Shown in pieces: positions 1-8,303 of a DNA stretch of 64,000 bases; the first letter of the stretch is position 1; the number at the start of each line of letters is the position of its first letter. Under the pieces are notes generated by a model, which worked only from the letters and a program-made list of their open reading frames with translations, had not been told where the DNA came from and ran no database searches. The translations under genes were made by a program, and so were the position numbers. This DNA is from Streptomyces sp. NRRL WC-3742 (GTDB lineage: Bacteria; Actinomycetota; Actinomycetes; Streptomycetales; Streptomycetaceae), in assembly GCF_000720635.1 (NCBI RefSeq), contig NZ_JOCF01000014.1, forward strand, positions 1 through 64,000, written 5' to 3'.

Positions 1-300
1 CCCGGCGGGCGGGCGGGGCAGCCGTTTGTTCGGGCGGGCCCGAGTGCTTGCCCTCGGGCCCGCCCGAATCGCTTGCCAAGGGTGTTGGAGCTCTTACGGG
101 TGGCCTGGCCGGGCCACCCGAAGGTTGTTGTGCTTGGGGCGGGTGGGTGGGGAGATCTGGTGTTCGGGCGGCCCAGCGTCTTCAGATGCCGGGCTGCTGG
201 TCTCCCAGGTTTCCTGGGTCGGTCTCCGGTATGTGTTCCGCCCCGCCGCGATGTGATCGCGGCGGGGCGGAAGGCAGCCGGCGCCGGGGGCGTCCCGGGT
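1..300. repeat. gene-free, hairpin-dense region
   Basis: No credible gene is seen here. The stretch carries a run of inverted repeats. Positions 29-44 pair with 53-68 (16 bp, perfect, 8-nt loop). Positions 97-105 pair with 112-120 (CGGGTGGCC arms, similar to a hairpin at 11542-11578). Positions 204-209 pair with 213-218. Positions 236-252 pair with 256-272 (17 bp, perfect, 3-nt loop). Open frames in this stretch have no ribosome binding sites and no recognisable product. The hairpins may be stacked terminators for a gene outside the window or palindromic repeat elements. Confidence 0.7.
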
Positions 301-339
301 CCTGCGCAGGAAGTCGGCCCCGCCGACTTCCTGCGCAGG
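301..339 (-). terminator. palindrome family A copy 1, terminator-like
   Basis: Perfect 18-bp arms (301-318 and 322-339) enclose a 3-nt CCC loop. The hairpin begins one base after the marR stop codon, so it lies where a factor-independent terminator would be expected, but no T-run follows. The same core, GCGCAGGAAGTCGGC and its complement, recurs near 11461, 49389, 52316 and 52978. Confidence 0.75.
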
Positions 340-340
340 G

Positions 341-856
341 TCAGGAGCGGCCGCGGAGGTTGCGGAGGTGGGTGGCGATGGGGGCGAGGGCTTCGTACAT
401 GGCTTCGAGTTGGGCCGGGGTGAAGCGGTCGATGTAGTGGGCGCGGACGCTGCGGACATGGTCGGGGGCGACGCGCTGCATGGTCTCCCAGCCCTGTTCG
501 GTGAGGTGGGCGTAGAGGCCGCGGCGGTCGCCGGGACAGTCCTGGCGCAGGACGAGGCCGGCGTTCTCCATGCGGGTGATCTGGTGGGAGAGGCGGCTCT
601 TGGACTGCAGGGTGGCGGTCGCGAGGTCGGTCATCCGCATCCGGTGGTCGGGGGCCTCGGAGAGGACGACGAGGATCTCGTAGTCGTTGATCGCCAGGTT
701 GTGGGGCTGGAGCTCACGGCTGAGCTGGTACTCCAGCAGCTTGGCGACCTCCAGATGGGCGCGCCACATCCGCTGCTCCCCGGCGGTCAGCCAGGGAGTC
801 TCCTCCTCGGGTTTGGCCGGAGGAGTGTCGGCGGTGTCGGTCGTGTGCGTATCCAT
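341..856 (-). CDS. MarR-family transcriptional regulator
   Basis: A 171-residue winged-helix regulator of the MarR family. An N-terminal dimerisation helix (around WRAHLEVAKLLEYQLSREL) is followed by the DNA-recognition region (MTDLATATLQSKSRLSHQIT) and the wing with the typical D-R-R turn (CPGDRRG). ATG at 856 is chosen because GGTGGA sits just upstream; ATG at 868 is possible, and a start at 928 would run through the AT-rich operator-like stretch. It follows three AIM24 genes on the same strand with a 40-bp gap, but AT-rich DNA in that gap suggests its own promoter. The effector and targets cannot be read from sequence; autoregulation is likely for the family. Confidence 0.85.
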   Translation of the reverse strand: MDTHTTDTADTPPAKPEEETPWLTAGEQRMWRAHLEVAKLLEYQLSRELQPHNLAINDYEILVVLSEAPDHRMRMTDLATATLQSKSRLSHQITRMENAGLVLRQDCPGDRRGLYAHLTEQGWETMQRVAPDHVRSVRAHYIDRFTPAQLEAMYEALAPIATHLRNLRGRS

Positions 857-868
857 GGCGTCCACCAT

Positions 869-900
869 ACCCGATTTAGTTAAATATTGTACAAGTTTAC
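869..900 (-). promoter_or_regulatory. AT-rich marR promoter/operator candidate
   Basis: This 30-bp stretch is strikingly AT-rich for the genome and contains the palindrome TTGTACAA (887-894) next to TATTTAA. It overlaps the last codon of the upstream AIM24 gene. AT-rich palindromes of this kind are usual MarR sites, so autoregulation is inferred; the exact -10 and -35 boxes are not clear. Confidence 0.5.
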
Positions 901-1787
901 AGGCCGAAACGACGCCCGAGTTCGCCAAGGTTACCGAGCCCCGGTTGGGCGGGCACGGAACCCGCGTGCGCAGAGCCCGTCGGGACGCCCGCCTCGTTCT
1001 CGACCACGCCGACCGCCCGTTCCGCCATCAGCTGCTCGCTGGACTGCAGCAGCACCTGGCCGGCGCCGATGAACTCGAACTGGTGCTCCTCGCCGGAGGC
1101 CCCGCCGATGCCGGTGAGCCGGCGCAGGCCCCCGACCACCCCGTGGAGGTACTCGTGGTCGTAGTGGTGGCACGGCGCGGGGCAGTCCGCCCAGCCGACC
1201 AGGGCCTGAGGGTCCACCCGGATCGGCGGCTCGACGAAGTGCACCGGCCCGTTGGAGGCGGCGACGAAGCGGCCGGTGCCCAGCAGGGTCAGGAAGCCGG
1301 GGATGATCGACTGCTTCAGCCGCAGCGTCGGGTCGAAGGCGAGCAGGTTGCCGGAGCGGACGGTGAGGTTGCCGTCGTCCAGGTCGTAGGAGTTGAGGTC
1401 GAAGGAGCGGTCGGCGAGCAGCAGCTTGCCCCGCCCCTGGGCGACCACCCAGTCCGCCGCGTGCATCGGGGAGTTGAAGTGCATCCCGAGCATCCGGTCG
1501 ATCATCCCGGCGCCGACGCCCCGGAAGGTGATGTCGCCGTAGTAGGCGATCATCTTGCCCTTCTGGAGGAAGTAGGAGCCGTCGAGTTCCACCGAGAAGG
1601 CGTACGGGCTGACGTTGTCGTTGACGGGGAGCGAGTACGCGTCGTGGACCGCCGGGGCCTCGACCTGGGCGGCGTACGGCTGCCCGGCGGGCTTCGGCGG
1701 CACGGGCGGGACGACGAAGCCGGGCTGCGTCGGCTGGTCGTGGTACGGGGACGACGGCGGCGGTGGCGGTGGCGGGTAGGACGACAT
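897..1787 (-). CDS. AIM24-family protein with Pro-rich N-terminus
   Basis: A 296-residue protein of the AIM24 (TerD-unrelated, beta-helical) family. Residues 1-40 are a low-complexity Pro-rich tail (MSSYPPPPPPP), followed by the beta-rich AIM24 domain with the usual G-x-G turns (GKMIAYYGDITFRG, GRGKLLLADRSFDL, GNLLAFDPTLRLKQ). The C-terminal 40 residues are divergent. Its ATG overlaps the stop of the preceding gene as TGATG, so translation is probably coupled. It is the last of three tandem paralogs. The bacterial function of AIM24 is not established; the mitochondrial homologue is needed for inner-membrane architecture. Confidence 0.85.
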   Translation of the reverse strand: MSSYPPPPPPPSSPYHDQPTQPGFVVPPVPPKPAGQPYAAQVEAPAVHDAYSLPVNDNVSPYAFSVELDGSYFLQKGKMIAYYGDITFRGVGAGMIDRMLGMHFNSPMHAADWVVAQGRGKLLLADRSFDLNSYDLDDGNLTVRSGNLLAFDPTLRLKQSIIPGFLTLLGTGRFVAASNGPVHFVEPPIRVDPQALVGWADCPAPCHHYDHEYLHGVVGGLRRLTGIGGASGEEHQFEFIGAGQVLLQSSEQLMAERAVGVVENEAGVPTGSAHAGSVPAQPGLGNLGELGRRFGL

Positions 1788-2437
1788 CAGAGCTTCTCCT
1801 CGCTCGCCTGGACGAACACCGTTCCCTGGCCGGACAGTTCGAGCTGGAACGCCTCACCCGACCCCCGACCGACCATCTCGCGCCATCCGATCGCGGTGGA
1901 CAGCTTGTTGCGGACGTCGCCGCGGTGGCCCACGTACGCCTGGGGGTCGACGTGCACCGACTGCCCGGGGAGGATGGGCAGTTCGAAGACGCCGCCGTGG
2001 GCCAGCACCGCGGCCGAGCCGTGGCCCTCCAACCGGGTGGTGAACAGGCCCTGCCCGCTCACCTGGCCGCGCACCATGCCCATCACCCCGCCCTGGGAGC
2101 CCAGGAACACGGTGGACTGGCGCAGCGTGCCCTCGAAGGCGAGCAGCCGGTCGGCCTCGACGAACAGGGTGTCGCCCGCCAGGTCGATGACGTGCACGTG
2201 GTGGCCGCCGTGGCCGAACATCACCCGGCCCTGGCCCTCGACGGTCATCAGCGGGGTGTCCTCGTTGGCGACCCGGCGTCCGATCATCGACATCACGCCG
2301 CCCTGCCCGCCGGTGATGTTCGGCGTGAAGCGGACGTCCCCGGTGTACGCGAGCATCGCGCCGCGCTGACTGAACAGCCGCTGACCGGGCTGGACGTGGG
2401 CCTCGATCATCTTGCCGTTGATCCGGGTGAAGGCCAT
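1787..2437 (-). CDS. AIM24-family protein
   Basis: A 216-residue protein made almost entirely of one AIM24 domain (MAFTRINGKMIEAHVQPGQ at the start, then GAMLAYTGDVRF, GQGRVMFGHGG and DRLLAFEGTLRQS). The ATG at 2437 overlaps the stop of the upstream paralog as TGATG, and its own stop overlaps the next start the same way. There is no signal peptide or membrane segment. It is the middle gene of a three-gene set, and strict translational coupling suggests the three products are needed in fixed proportion, perhaps as a hetero-oligomer (inference). Confidence 0.88.
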   Translation of the reverse strand: MAFTRINGKMIEAHVQPGQRLFSQRGAMLAYTGDVRFTPNITGGQGGVMSMIGRRVANEDTPLMTVEGQGRVMFGHGGHHVHVIDLAGDTLFVEADRLLAFEGTLRQSTVFLGSQGGVMGMVRGQVSGQGLFTTRLEGHGSAAVLAHGGVFELPILPGQSVHVDPQAYVGHRGDVRNKLSTAIGWREMVGRGSGEAFQLELSGQGTVFVQASEEKL

Positions 2438-3075
2438 CAGACGTCGCCCCCGAGGGTGGTCTTCTCCGAGGGCTGGACGTACACCAGGCCCTCGCCGGTG
2501 AACTCGACCTGGACGGCCTCGCCGCCGCCCTCGCCTATCACCGTCGTCCAGCCCGCGCCGGACTTCAGCGCGCGGTGGAGGTTGCCGGTGTGGGCGACGT
2601 ACGCGCCCGGGTCGACCCGCAGCGGCATGTCCCGGCCGACGCGCAGGATGACGGCGGGCCCGTTGGAGGTGAGGGCGGCCCAGCCGTGGCCCTCGACCTT
2701 GGTGGTGAACAGGCCGTTGCCCGAGGACATGCCGTTCAGCCCGGTGAAGCTGGTGCCGGTGTGCAGACCGGCCTCCGTGCAGAGAAGGTTGTCCGCCTCG
2801 ACGTACAGCGCCTCGCCGGTCAGCCGCACCAGGTTGATCTCGGTGGCCCGGTCGGCGAAGTAGCAGGTGCCCTGCCCCTTCACCTCCATGACCGTCATCT
2901 TCTCGCCGGTCAGCCGGCGGGTGACGACCCCGCGCAGGCCGTCCCCGCCGCCGGTCATCTTCTTGAAGGTCATCTGCCCGGTGTACGCGACCATCGAGCC
3001 GTGCCGGGCCTTGACCGCGTCGCCCGCCAACTCGACCGCGAGTACCCGCGATCCCTGGAGTCTGAACTGTGCCAC
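2437..3075 (-). CDS. AIM24-family protein (first gene of the trio)
   Basis: A 212-residue AIM24 protein, first in the three-gene set on the minus strand. The domain fills the protein (GSMVAYTGQMTFKK, GQGTCYFADRATEINL, DNLLCTEAGLHTGT). It shares the repeated pattern of the two downstream paralogs, including the GLFTTKVEGHGWAAL segment also seen as GLFTTRLEGHG in the second. The promoter should lie between 3076 and 3158. The three genes look like an old tandem duplication whose members have diverged considerably. Confidence 0.87.
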   Translation of the reverse strand: MAQFRLQGSRVLAVELAGDAVKARHGSMVAYTGQMTFKKMTGGGDGLRGVVTRRLTGEKMTVMEVKGQGTCYFADRATEINLVRLTGEALYVEADNLLCTEAGLHTGTSFTGLNGMSSGNGLFTTKVEGHGWAALTSNGPAVILRVGRDMPLRVDPGAYVAHTGNLHRALKSGAGWTTVIGEGGGEAVQVEFTGEGLVYVQPSEKTTLGGDV

Positions 3076-3158
3076 GGCCGCAATCTAGCGGCAGCGGCCG
3101 CGGCACGGGGAGGGGGCATGCCCCCAGGGGGTTCGGGCCGGGGGTTCGGGCCGGGGGT

Positions 3159-3956
3159 TCAGGTACGGGCGTGTGCGCCGTGGCCGGGGCGGGGGACGGT
3201 GCCCGCCGCCTCCTCGACCTCCAGGAGGGAGGCCGAGTGGCGCTCCGCCTCGAAGGCCACCACGCCGCCGCGCAGGCCGAACAGGCGCTTGGAGAGCATG
3301 ATCCAGAGCACGGCGGCGATGTTCAGCAGCAGCGTGCAGATCTTGAGCGGGCTGACGTGGTGGCTCAGCTCGTAGCCCTCGAGCGGCAGGAAGGCGGCGG
3401 TGGCGACGACCGTCAGGTACTCGGCCCAGCGCTTGTTCAGCCAGAGGCCGACCGCCTCGACGATCTCGACCAGCGCGTACGCCACCAGCGCGCCGGCGAC
3501 GATCAGCAGGGTGCTCTTCTTGTAGTCGAAGGTCTTGCGGACCGTCTCGACGATCGGCGCGTGGTCGAGGTCCCAGTGGAAGTGCTCGGTGACGGGCTTG
3601 AAGACCGTGAGGTTCTCGTCGAAGACCCGGTGCACCGCGTCCTGGCTGTTGGAGAACTTCCACACGCCCCAGGCGATCAGGATGATCACGATGCCGCGGA
3701 TCACCCGCTCGACCGCCAGGAACCGCAGGATGAACAGGTCGCGCAGGGCCTTGCCGCGCGGCACCAGCGGGGCGTTCTCGGCGGGGCCGGAGCCGTGCGG
3801 GTTGCCGAGGGCGAAGTCGCCGCAGCGCAGGCAGCGCCAGGCGTCGCCGAGGGCGGTGGCGGCGTGCAGCCGGGCGGCGAGTTCGGGCTCGGCGGGCCGG
3901 TACGTGATGTGGCCGCGCTTGGCGCAGGTCCTGCGGTCCCAGTCCCTCTTGAACAT
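3159..3956 (-). CDS. DUF2127 multi-pass membrane protein
   Basis: A 265-residue protein. The N-terminal 60 residues contain a possible zinc site (RTCAKRGH and CLRCG), followed by a DUF2127-type membrane region with four likely transmembrane segments (FLAVERVIRGIVIILIAWGV, TLLIVAGALVAYALVEIVEA, AEYLTVVATAAFLPLEGYEL, ICTLLLNIAAVLWIML). The C-terminus is a short polar cytoplasmic tail. ATG at 3956 is chosen; GGGGG lies 11-15 bases upstream. It is a single gene, 83 bp upstream of the AIM24 trio on the same strand, so co-transcription is possible. DUF2127 has no assigned biochemical role. Confidence 0.8.
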   Translation of the reverse strand: MFKRDWDRRTCAKRGHITYRPAEPELAARLHAATALGDAWRCLRCGDFALGNPHGSGPAENAPLVPRGKALRDLFILRFLAVERVIRGIVIILIAWGVWKFSNSQDAVHRVFDENLTVFKPVTEHFHWDLDHAPIVETVRKTFDYKKSTLLIVAGALVAYALVEIVEAVGLWLNKRWAEYLTVVATAAFLPLEGYELSHHVSPLKICTLLLNIAAVLWIMLSKRLFGLRGGVVAFEAERHSASLLEVEEAAGTVPRPGHGAHART

Positions 3957-4197
3957 CTGGTGGCTACCCCCGTGTGCGTTGCCTCGTGGACGCCCGGATC
4001 GGTGGGCGCGCGGGCAGCAGGATAGGGGCTGCGGGTGACGGGGCGCTGCGCCAGCGGGGCTTCTGGCGCAGGTCTGTGACATCGGGCACGTGGGCCCACC
4101 CCGGCCGGGGGTTCGGACATGTGCTCGGTGATAATGACCCGGAGCTTGTGAGTCGGTTCACAAGTGATCACCGACCCCCCGCAGTGAGGTATCCATC
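3957..4197. promoter_or_regulatory. divergent intergenic region
   Basis: This 241-bp spacer separates the minus-strand DUF2127 gene from the plus-strand DUF3817 gene and should hold both promoters. A GTGAGGT sequence just before 4198 is a good ribosome binding site for the DUF3817 gene. I see no further gene in it. Confidence 0.5.
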
Positions 4198-4509
4198 GTG
4201 AACAGCAGCGCCGTCCACCGCCTGCGCCTGGTCTCCGTCCCCGAGGGGATCTCGTTCATCCTGCTGCTCACCTGCTCGGTGCTGAAGCGGACGACCTCCT
4301 TCGACGCCGTCCCGGTGATGGGCATGGTCCACGGGATCCTGTTCATCCTGTACGTGGTGTTCTGGATCCAGGCGTGGCAGACGCAGAAGTGGGAGCCCAA
4401 GCGCGGCATCCTGCTGTTCGTCCTCTCGGTGCTGCCCTTCGGCGGTTTCTTCGCCGAGAAGACCCTGGGCCAGGAGGAGCGCGGCGAGCTGGAGCCCGCC
4501 ACCGCCTGA
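4198..4509 (+). CDS. DUF3817 small membrane protein
   Basis: A 103-residue membrane protein with three hydrophobic segments (EGISFILLLTCSVLKR, MGMVHGILFILYVVFWIQAW, RGILLFVLSVLPFGGFFAEK). The pattern VHG-hydrophobic-YVVF followed by PFGGFFAE/PTAAFFVE identifies the DUF3817 family. GTG at 4198 is preceded by GTGAGGT. A second DUF3817 gene lies at 9169, there paired with a MarR regulator. The family is an integral membrane protein of unknown function, common in actinobacteria. The gene converges on the M4 protease gene and ends at a strong hairpin. Confidence 0.85.
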   Translation: MNSSAVHRLRLVSVPEGISFILLLTCSVLKRTTSFDAVPVMGMVHGILFILYVVFWIQAWQTQKWEPKRGILLFVLSVLPFGGFFAEKTLGQEERGELEPATA

Positions 4510-4532
4510 GCGCCCCCGAAACGCACGGTCGA

Positions 4533-4575
4533 CAGGCTGCCACGGCCTCCTCTCCCAAAGGGCCGCGGCAGCCTG
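4533..4575. terminator. bidirectional hairpin terminator
   Basis: CAGGCTGCC (4533-4541) pairs with GGCAGCCTG (4567-4575), and the stem continues inward with one mismatch. It lies between two converging genes and is followed by CCGTTTTTCAC on the plus strand, so it probably terminates both. Confidence 0.75.
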
Positions 4576-4611
4576 CCGCCGTTTTTCACCGGAAGTGGCT
4601 CATGAGGGGAG

Positions 4612-6234
4612 TCAGTTGACGTTGACGCCGCTCCAGGCGGCGGCGACCGCCTTGTACTCGGTGCTGGTGGCGCCGTACAGGTCGCTCGCGGCCTTGAGGG
4701 TGCCGGTGCGGGCGGCCTTGTAGTTGGTGGTGGAGGTGAAGTAGACGGTCAGCGCGCGGTACCAGATCGCCGCGGCCTTGTCCCGGCCGATGCCGGTCAC
4801 CTTCGAGCCGTTGGAGGTCGGGCTGTCGTAGTTGTACCCGTTGATGCTCTTCGCACCACTGCCTTCGGCCAGCAGGTAGAAGAAGTGGTTGGCGACGCCC
4901 GAGGAGTAGTGGACGTCGAGGTTGCCGACGCCCGAGTACCAGGAGTCCGCGGACTTGCCGTCCTTGCTGGGCTTGTCCTGGTAGCGCAGCGGCTTGCCGT
5001 TGCCGAACAGGTTGATCTTCTCGCCGATCCAGTAGTTCGGCGGGTTGGCCGGCAGGTTGGCGTACCACTCCACCATCGTGCCGAAGATGTCCGAGGTGGC
5101 CTCGTTGAGGCCGCCGGACTCGCCGGAGTAGTTGAGGCCCGCGGTGGCGGAGGTGACGCCGTGGGTCATCTCGTGGCCGGAGACGTCGATGGCGGTGAGC
5201 GGGTTGTTGTTGCCGGAGCCGTCCCCGTACGTCATGCAGAAGCAGGAGTCGTTCCAGAACGCGTTGACGTAGCTTGCGCCGTAGTGGACGCGGCTGGCGG
5301 CGCCGACCCCGTTGTTCTTGATGCCGCTGCGGTTGAAGGTCTTCTTGTAGTAGTCCCAGGTGGCGCCCGCGCCGTACTGGGCGTCCACGGCGGCGGACTG
5401 GCGGTTGGAGGCCAGGCCGTTGCCCCAGCTGTTGCTGGTCGAGGTGAAGAGCGAGCCGCTGCCCGAGGTGGCGCCCTTCAGGTCGGTGGTGGACTGGTTG
5501 CCGCGGGTGGCGTCCTTGAGGGAGTACGTGGAGCCGCTCTGCGTGGTGGTGAGCGGGACGGTGCCGACGTTGACGCCCTTGCCGGTGCCGGCGGCCGTCT
5601 GTATCTCCTCGTGGGTGGAGAGCACGGCGCCGGTGGCGGCGTCGGTGACGATCTGCTGGCTGCTCGGGGTGCCGTCCGCCCGCTCGCCCGTGACGGTGGT
5701 GCGGTGGGCCAGGCGGGGGGAGCCGTCCACGGCCCAGACGACCAGCTGGGCCGCGCCGGCGCCGTCGACGCGTACGAGGTCGGCCGCGTCCTCGTCGTCG
5801 GAGAGGCCGATGGTGGCCCGGACGGCGGCGAGGGCCTGCTCGGAGGCGTGGTCGGCGGCCAGGCCGGGGGAGAGGGTCGGCAGGGACAGCCGGCCGGCGA
5901 AGGCGCGGTCGACGGAGCCGACCGAGCCGTCCGGGCGCTGGTGGACGACGAGGTCGCCGCCGATCACCGGCAGGCCCGCGTAGGTGCGCTCGTAGCGCAG
6001 GTGCCGGGTGCCGTCGCGGTCGGCCACCACGTCCTTGACGACCAGGCTCTCCCGGCCGTCGAGGCCGATCGCGCCGGCGATCCGGCTGCTCTGGCCGTCT
6101 GCGGACGCGAGCAGCGAGGACTGCTGCTGCTCGGGTGCCGGGGCCTGGTCGACGGGAACGGCGGCGGCCTGGGCGACGCCGGCCAGCAGGGCGGCGACGG
6201 TGAGCGCGGCGGTGGCTGTCAACTGACGCTTCAC
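4612..6234 (-). CDS. secreted M4-family (thermolysin-like) metallopeptidase
   Basis: A 540-residue preproprotein. A signal peptide (MKRQLTATAALTVAALLAGVAQA) precedes a propeptide of about 190 residues with FTP/PepSY-type features (HLRYERTYAGLPVIGGDLVVHQ), then the M4 catalytic domain. The zinc motif HEMTH is at residues 354-358 and the third zinc ligand is E378 in NEATSD. The C-terminal helical lobe ends in AAWSGVNVN. It would be exported and self-activated to digest external protein. GTG at 6234 is the family start (VKRQL read as MKRQL). It lies downstream of a close paralog on the same strand and shares an upstream element with it. Confidence 0.93.
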   Translation of the reverse strand: MKRQLTATAALTVAALLAGVAQAAAVPVDQAPAPEQQQSSLLASADGQSSRIAGAIGLDGRESLVVKDVVADRDGTRHLRYERTYAGLPVIGGDLVVHQRPDGSVGSVDRAFAGRLSLPTLSPGLAADHASEQALAAVRATIGLSDDEDAADLVRVDGAGAAQLVVWAVDGSPRLAHRTTVTGERADGTPSSQQIVTDAATGAVLSTHEEIQTAAGTGKGVNVGTVPLTTTQSGSTYSLKDATRGNQSTTDLKGATSGSGSLFTSTSNSWGNGLASNRQSAAVDAQYGAGATWDYYKKTFNRSGIKNNGVGAASRVHYGASYVNAFWNDSCFCMTYGDGSGNNNPLTAIDVSGHEMTHGVTSATAGLNYSGESGGLNEATSDIFGTMVEWYANLPANPPNYWIGEKINLFGNGKPLRYQDKPSKDGKSADSWYSGVGNLDVHYSSGVANHFFYLLAEGSGAKSINGYNYDSPTSNGSKVTGIGRDKAAAIWYRALTVYFTSTTNYKAARTGTLKAASDLYGATSTEYKAVAAAWSGVNVN

Positions 6235-6403
6235 GTAGGGGGGTTCCCTTCCATGAGGCCCGCGTGTGGGCGCGGGTGCGCCGCCTACCGGGGCGCCGGT
6301 CGGCGCCCTTGGGGGCGGTGGGGCGCGGACGTGCTCCTCCCGTGCGGCGCCTGACGCTCCGCCGGTGGGTGGGGCGGCGGAGGTCGGACGGGAGCGTGGT
6401 CAT

Positions 6404-6454
6404 AAGCATGACAACCGAGGACGGGAATGGACAGACCGCGAACGGGATTGGCCA
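6404..6454 (-). promoter_or_regulatory. shared upstream element of M4 protease gene (copy 1)
   Basis: AAGCATGACAACCGAG (6404-6419) and GATTGGCCA (6446-6454) recur upstream of the second M4 protease gene. The first block starts 170 bp from the GTG in both genes. This suggests a conserved promoter or operator; the sigma factor type is not obvious. Confidence 0.55.
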
Positions 6455-6490
6455 GGAATCGTCAGTAACGGAACGTCGCCCGGACGGGCG

Positions 6491-6529
6491 GACGCCCGGG
6501 GCCTCCCCTCCACGGGGACCCCGGGCGTC
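6491..6529 (-). terminator. hairpin terminator of upstream M4 protease gene
   Basis: GACGCCCGGGG (6491-6501) pairs with CCCCGGGCGTC (6519-6529) and an inner CCCC/GGGG pair extends the stem. It lies just past the stop of the 8134-6551 protease gene, so the two protease genes are probably separate transcripts. Confidence 0.8.
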
Positions 6530-6550
6530 TCTACTGCCGTGAGCCGTACG

Positions 6551-8134
6551 TCAGTTGACGTTCACGCCGCTCCAGGCCGCAGCCACCGCCGCGTACTCGG
6601 CGCTGCTCGCGCCGTACAGGTCGGAGGCGGCCTTGAGGGTGCCGGTGCGGGCCCCGGCGTAGTTGGTGGTGGAGGTGAAGTAGACGGTCAGCGCGCGGTA
6701 CCAGATCTGCGCGGCCTTGTCGCGGCCGATGCCGGCGATCGAGGAGCCGTTGGAGGTCGGGCTGTTGTAGCTGAACCCGTTGATGGTCTTCGCGCCGCTG
6801 CCCTCGGAGAGCAGGTAGAAGAAGTGGTTCGCCACGCCGGACGAGTAGTGCACGTCCAGGCTGCCGACCGAGGGGGACCAGGAGTCGGCCGAGCCGCCGT
6901 CCTTGCTGGGCTTGTCCATGTAGCGCAGCGGGGTGCCGTCGCCGTTGAGGTTGATCAGCTCGCCGATCCAGTAGTTCGGCGGGTTGGTGGGCAGGTTGGC
7001 GGAGAACTCGACCATCGTGCCCATGATGTCCGAGGTGGCCTCGTTGAGGCCGCCGGACTCGCCCGAGTAGTTGAGCGCGGCGGTCGCGGCGGTGACGCCG
7101 TGGGTCATCTCGTGGCCCGCCACGTCGATCTCGGTGAGCGGGGCGGAGTTGCCCGAGCCGTCGCCGTAGGACATGCAGAAGCAGGTGTCGCTCCAGAACG
7201 CGTTGACGTAGTTGGAGCCGTAGTGGACGCGGCTGAGCGCGCCCTTGCCGTCGTTCCTGATGCCGTTGCGGCCGAAGGTGTTCTTGTAGAAGTCCCAGGT
7301 GGCCGCCGCGCCGTACTGCGCGTCCACGGCGGCGGACTCGCCGTTGGCGACGGTGCCGTCGCCCCAGGTGTTGGTGGACTTGGTGAAGAGCGTGCCCTTG
7401 CGGGTCGTGTTCTTCATGTTCTGCGTGGACTGGCCGCCACGGCTCGCGTCCTGCAGCGAGTAACCGGTGCTGGTCTGGGTGGTGGTCAGCGGGACGGTGC
7501 CGACGAAGACGCCGGTGCCGCTGCCGGCCGCGGTCTGCACCTGCTCGTGGGTGGAGAGGACCTGGCCGGTCGCGGCGTCGGTGACGAGCAGCTGGCTGCT
7601 CGGGGTGCCGTCGGCGCGCTCGCCCTCGACCGTCGTGCGGTACGCCAGGCGCGGGTTGCCGTCGCTCGCCCAGATCACCAGCTGGGCGGAGCCGGTCTGG
7701 TGCACGGCCTTGATCGGGGACTCGTCCTTGTCGGCGGCGACGCCCACGGTGGCCTGCACGGCGCCGGTGGCCTGCGCGGCGGCCTGGTCGGCCGGGATCT
7801 TCGGGGTGAGGCTCGGCAGGCTCAGCTGGGCGCCGACCGCCTTGTCGACGGACTCCACGGCGCCGGTGACGCTCTGGTGGACGACCAGGTCGCCGCCGAG
7901 CACCGGCAGGCCCGCGTAGGTGCGCTCGTAGCGCAGGTGGCGGGTGCCGTCCCGGTCCACGACGGCGTCCTTGGCGACGAGCTTCTCCTGGCCGCCGAGC
8001 TTGAGGGCCTTGGCGAGCTGGCCGGCGTCGGAGGGGGCGCCGGTGGGGCCGGCCTGGGCGGAGCCCGCCTGGACGATGCCGGTGAGCAGGGCGGTGGCGG
8101 AGAGTACGGCGACTGCTGCGAGCTTTCGCTTCAC
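6551..8134 (-). CDS. secreted M4-family metallopeptidase (tandem paralog)
   Basis: A 527-residue paralog of the next gene downstream. It has a signal peptide (VKRKLAAVAVLSATALLTGIVQAGSAQA), a propeptide with the same HLRYERTYAGLPVLGGDLVVHQ block, and a catalytic domain with HEMTH at residues 341-345 and E365 as third zinc ligand. The two mature domains are very similar. The GTG at 8134 matches the paralog's start; longer frames upstream have no signal peptide. It has its own terminator and promoter-proximal element, so the pair looks like a duplication that carried its control region along. Confidence 0.93.
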   Translation of the reverse strand: MKRKLAAVAVLSATALLTGIVQAGSAQAGPTGAPSDAGQLAKALKLGGQEKLVAKDAVVDRDGTRHLRYERTYAGLPVLGGDLVVHQSVTGAVESVDKAVGAQLSLPSLTPKIPADQAAAQATGAVQATVGVAADKDESPIKAVHQTGSAQLVIWASDGNPRLAYRTTVEGERADGTPSSQLLVTDAATGQVLSTHEQVQTAAGSGTGVFVGTVPLTTTQTSTGYSLQDASRGGQSTQNMKNTTRKGTLFTKSTNTWGDGTVANGESAAVDAQYGAAATWDFYKNTFGRNGIRNDGKGALSRVHYGSNYVNAFWSDTCFCMSYGDGSGNSAPLTEIDVAGHEMTHGVTAATAALNYSGESGGLNEATSDIMGTMVEFSANLPTNPPNYWIGELINLNGDGTPLRYMDKPSKDGGSADSWSPSVGSLDVHYSSGVANHFFYLLSEGSGAKTINGFSYNSPTSNGSSIAGIGRDKAAQIWYRALTVYFTSTTNYAGARTGTLKAASDLYGASSAEYAAVAAAWSGVNVN

Positions 8135-8303
8135 TGACGGGTCCTTCCGGGAAACCGCGGTCGGGCGCGGTCGCACCTCGTCCCGGGGAGCCGGGCTCGG
8201 CCCCTGAGGGGCGGGACGGGCGCTGACGTGCAGTGACCCCGCGCGGCCGGACGGCCGGCCACCGGTGGGTGGGGGTGGTGGCCTGCCTGGCGGGGTTGGC
8301 GGA

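Noticed and set aside
857..928. Longer N-terminus for the MarR regulator (start at 928).
   Set aside because: It would run through the AT-rich operator-like DNA and the end of the AIM24 gene; the start at 856 has a proper RBS.
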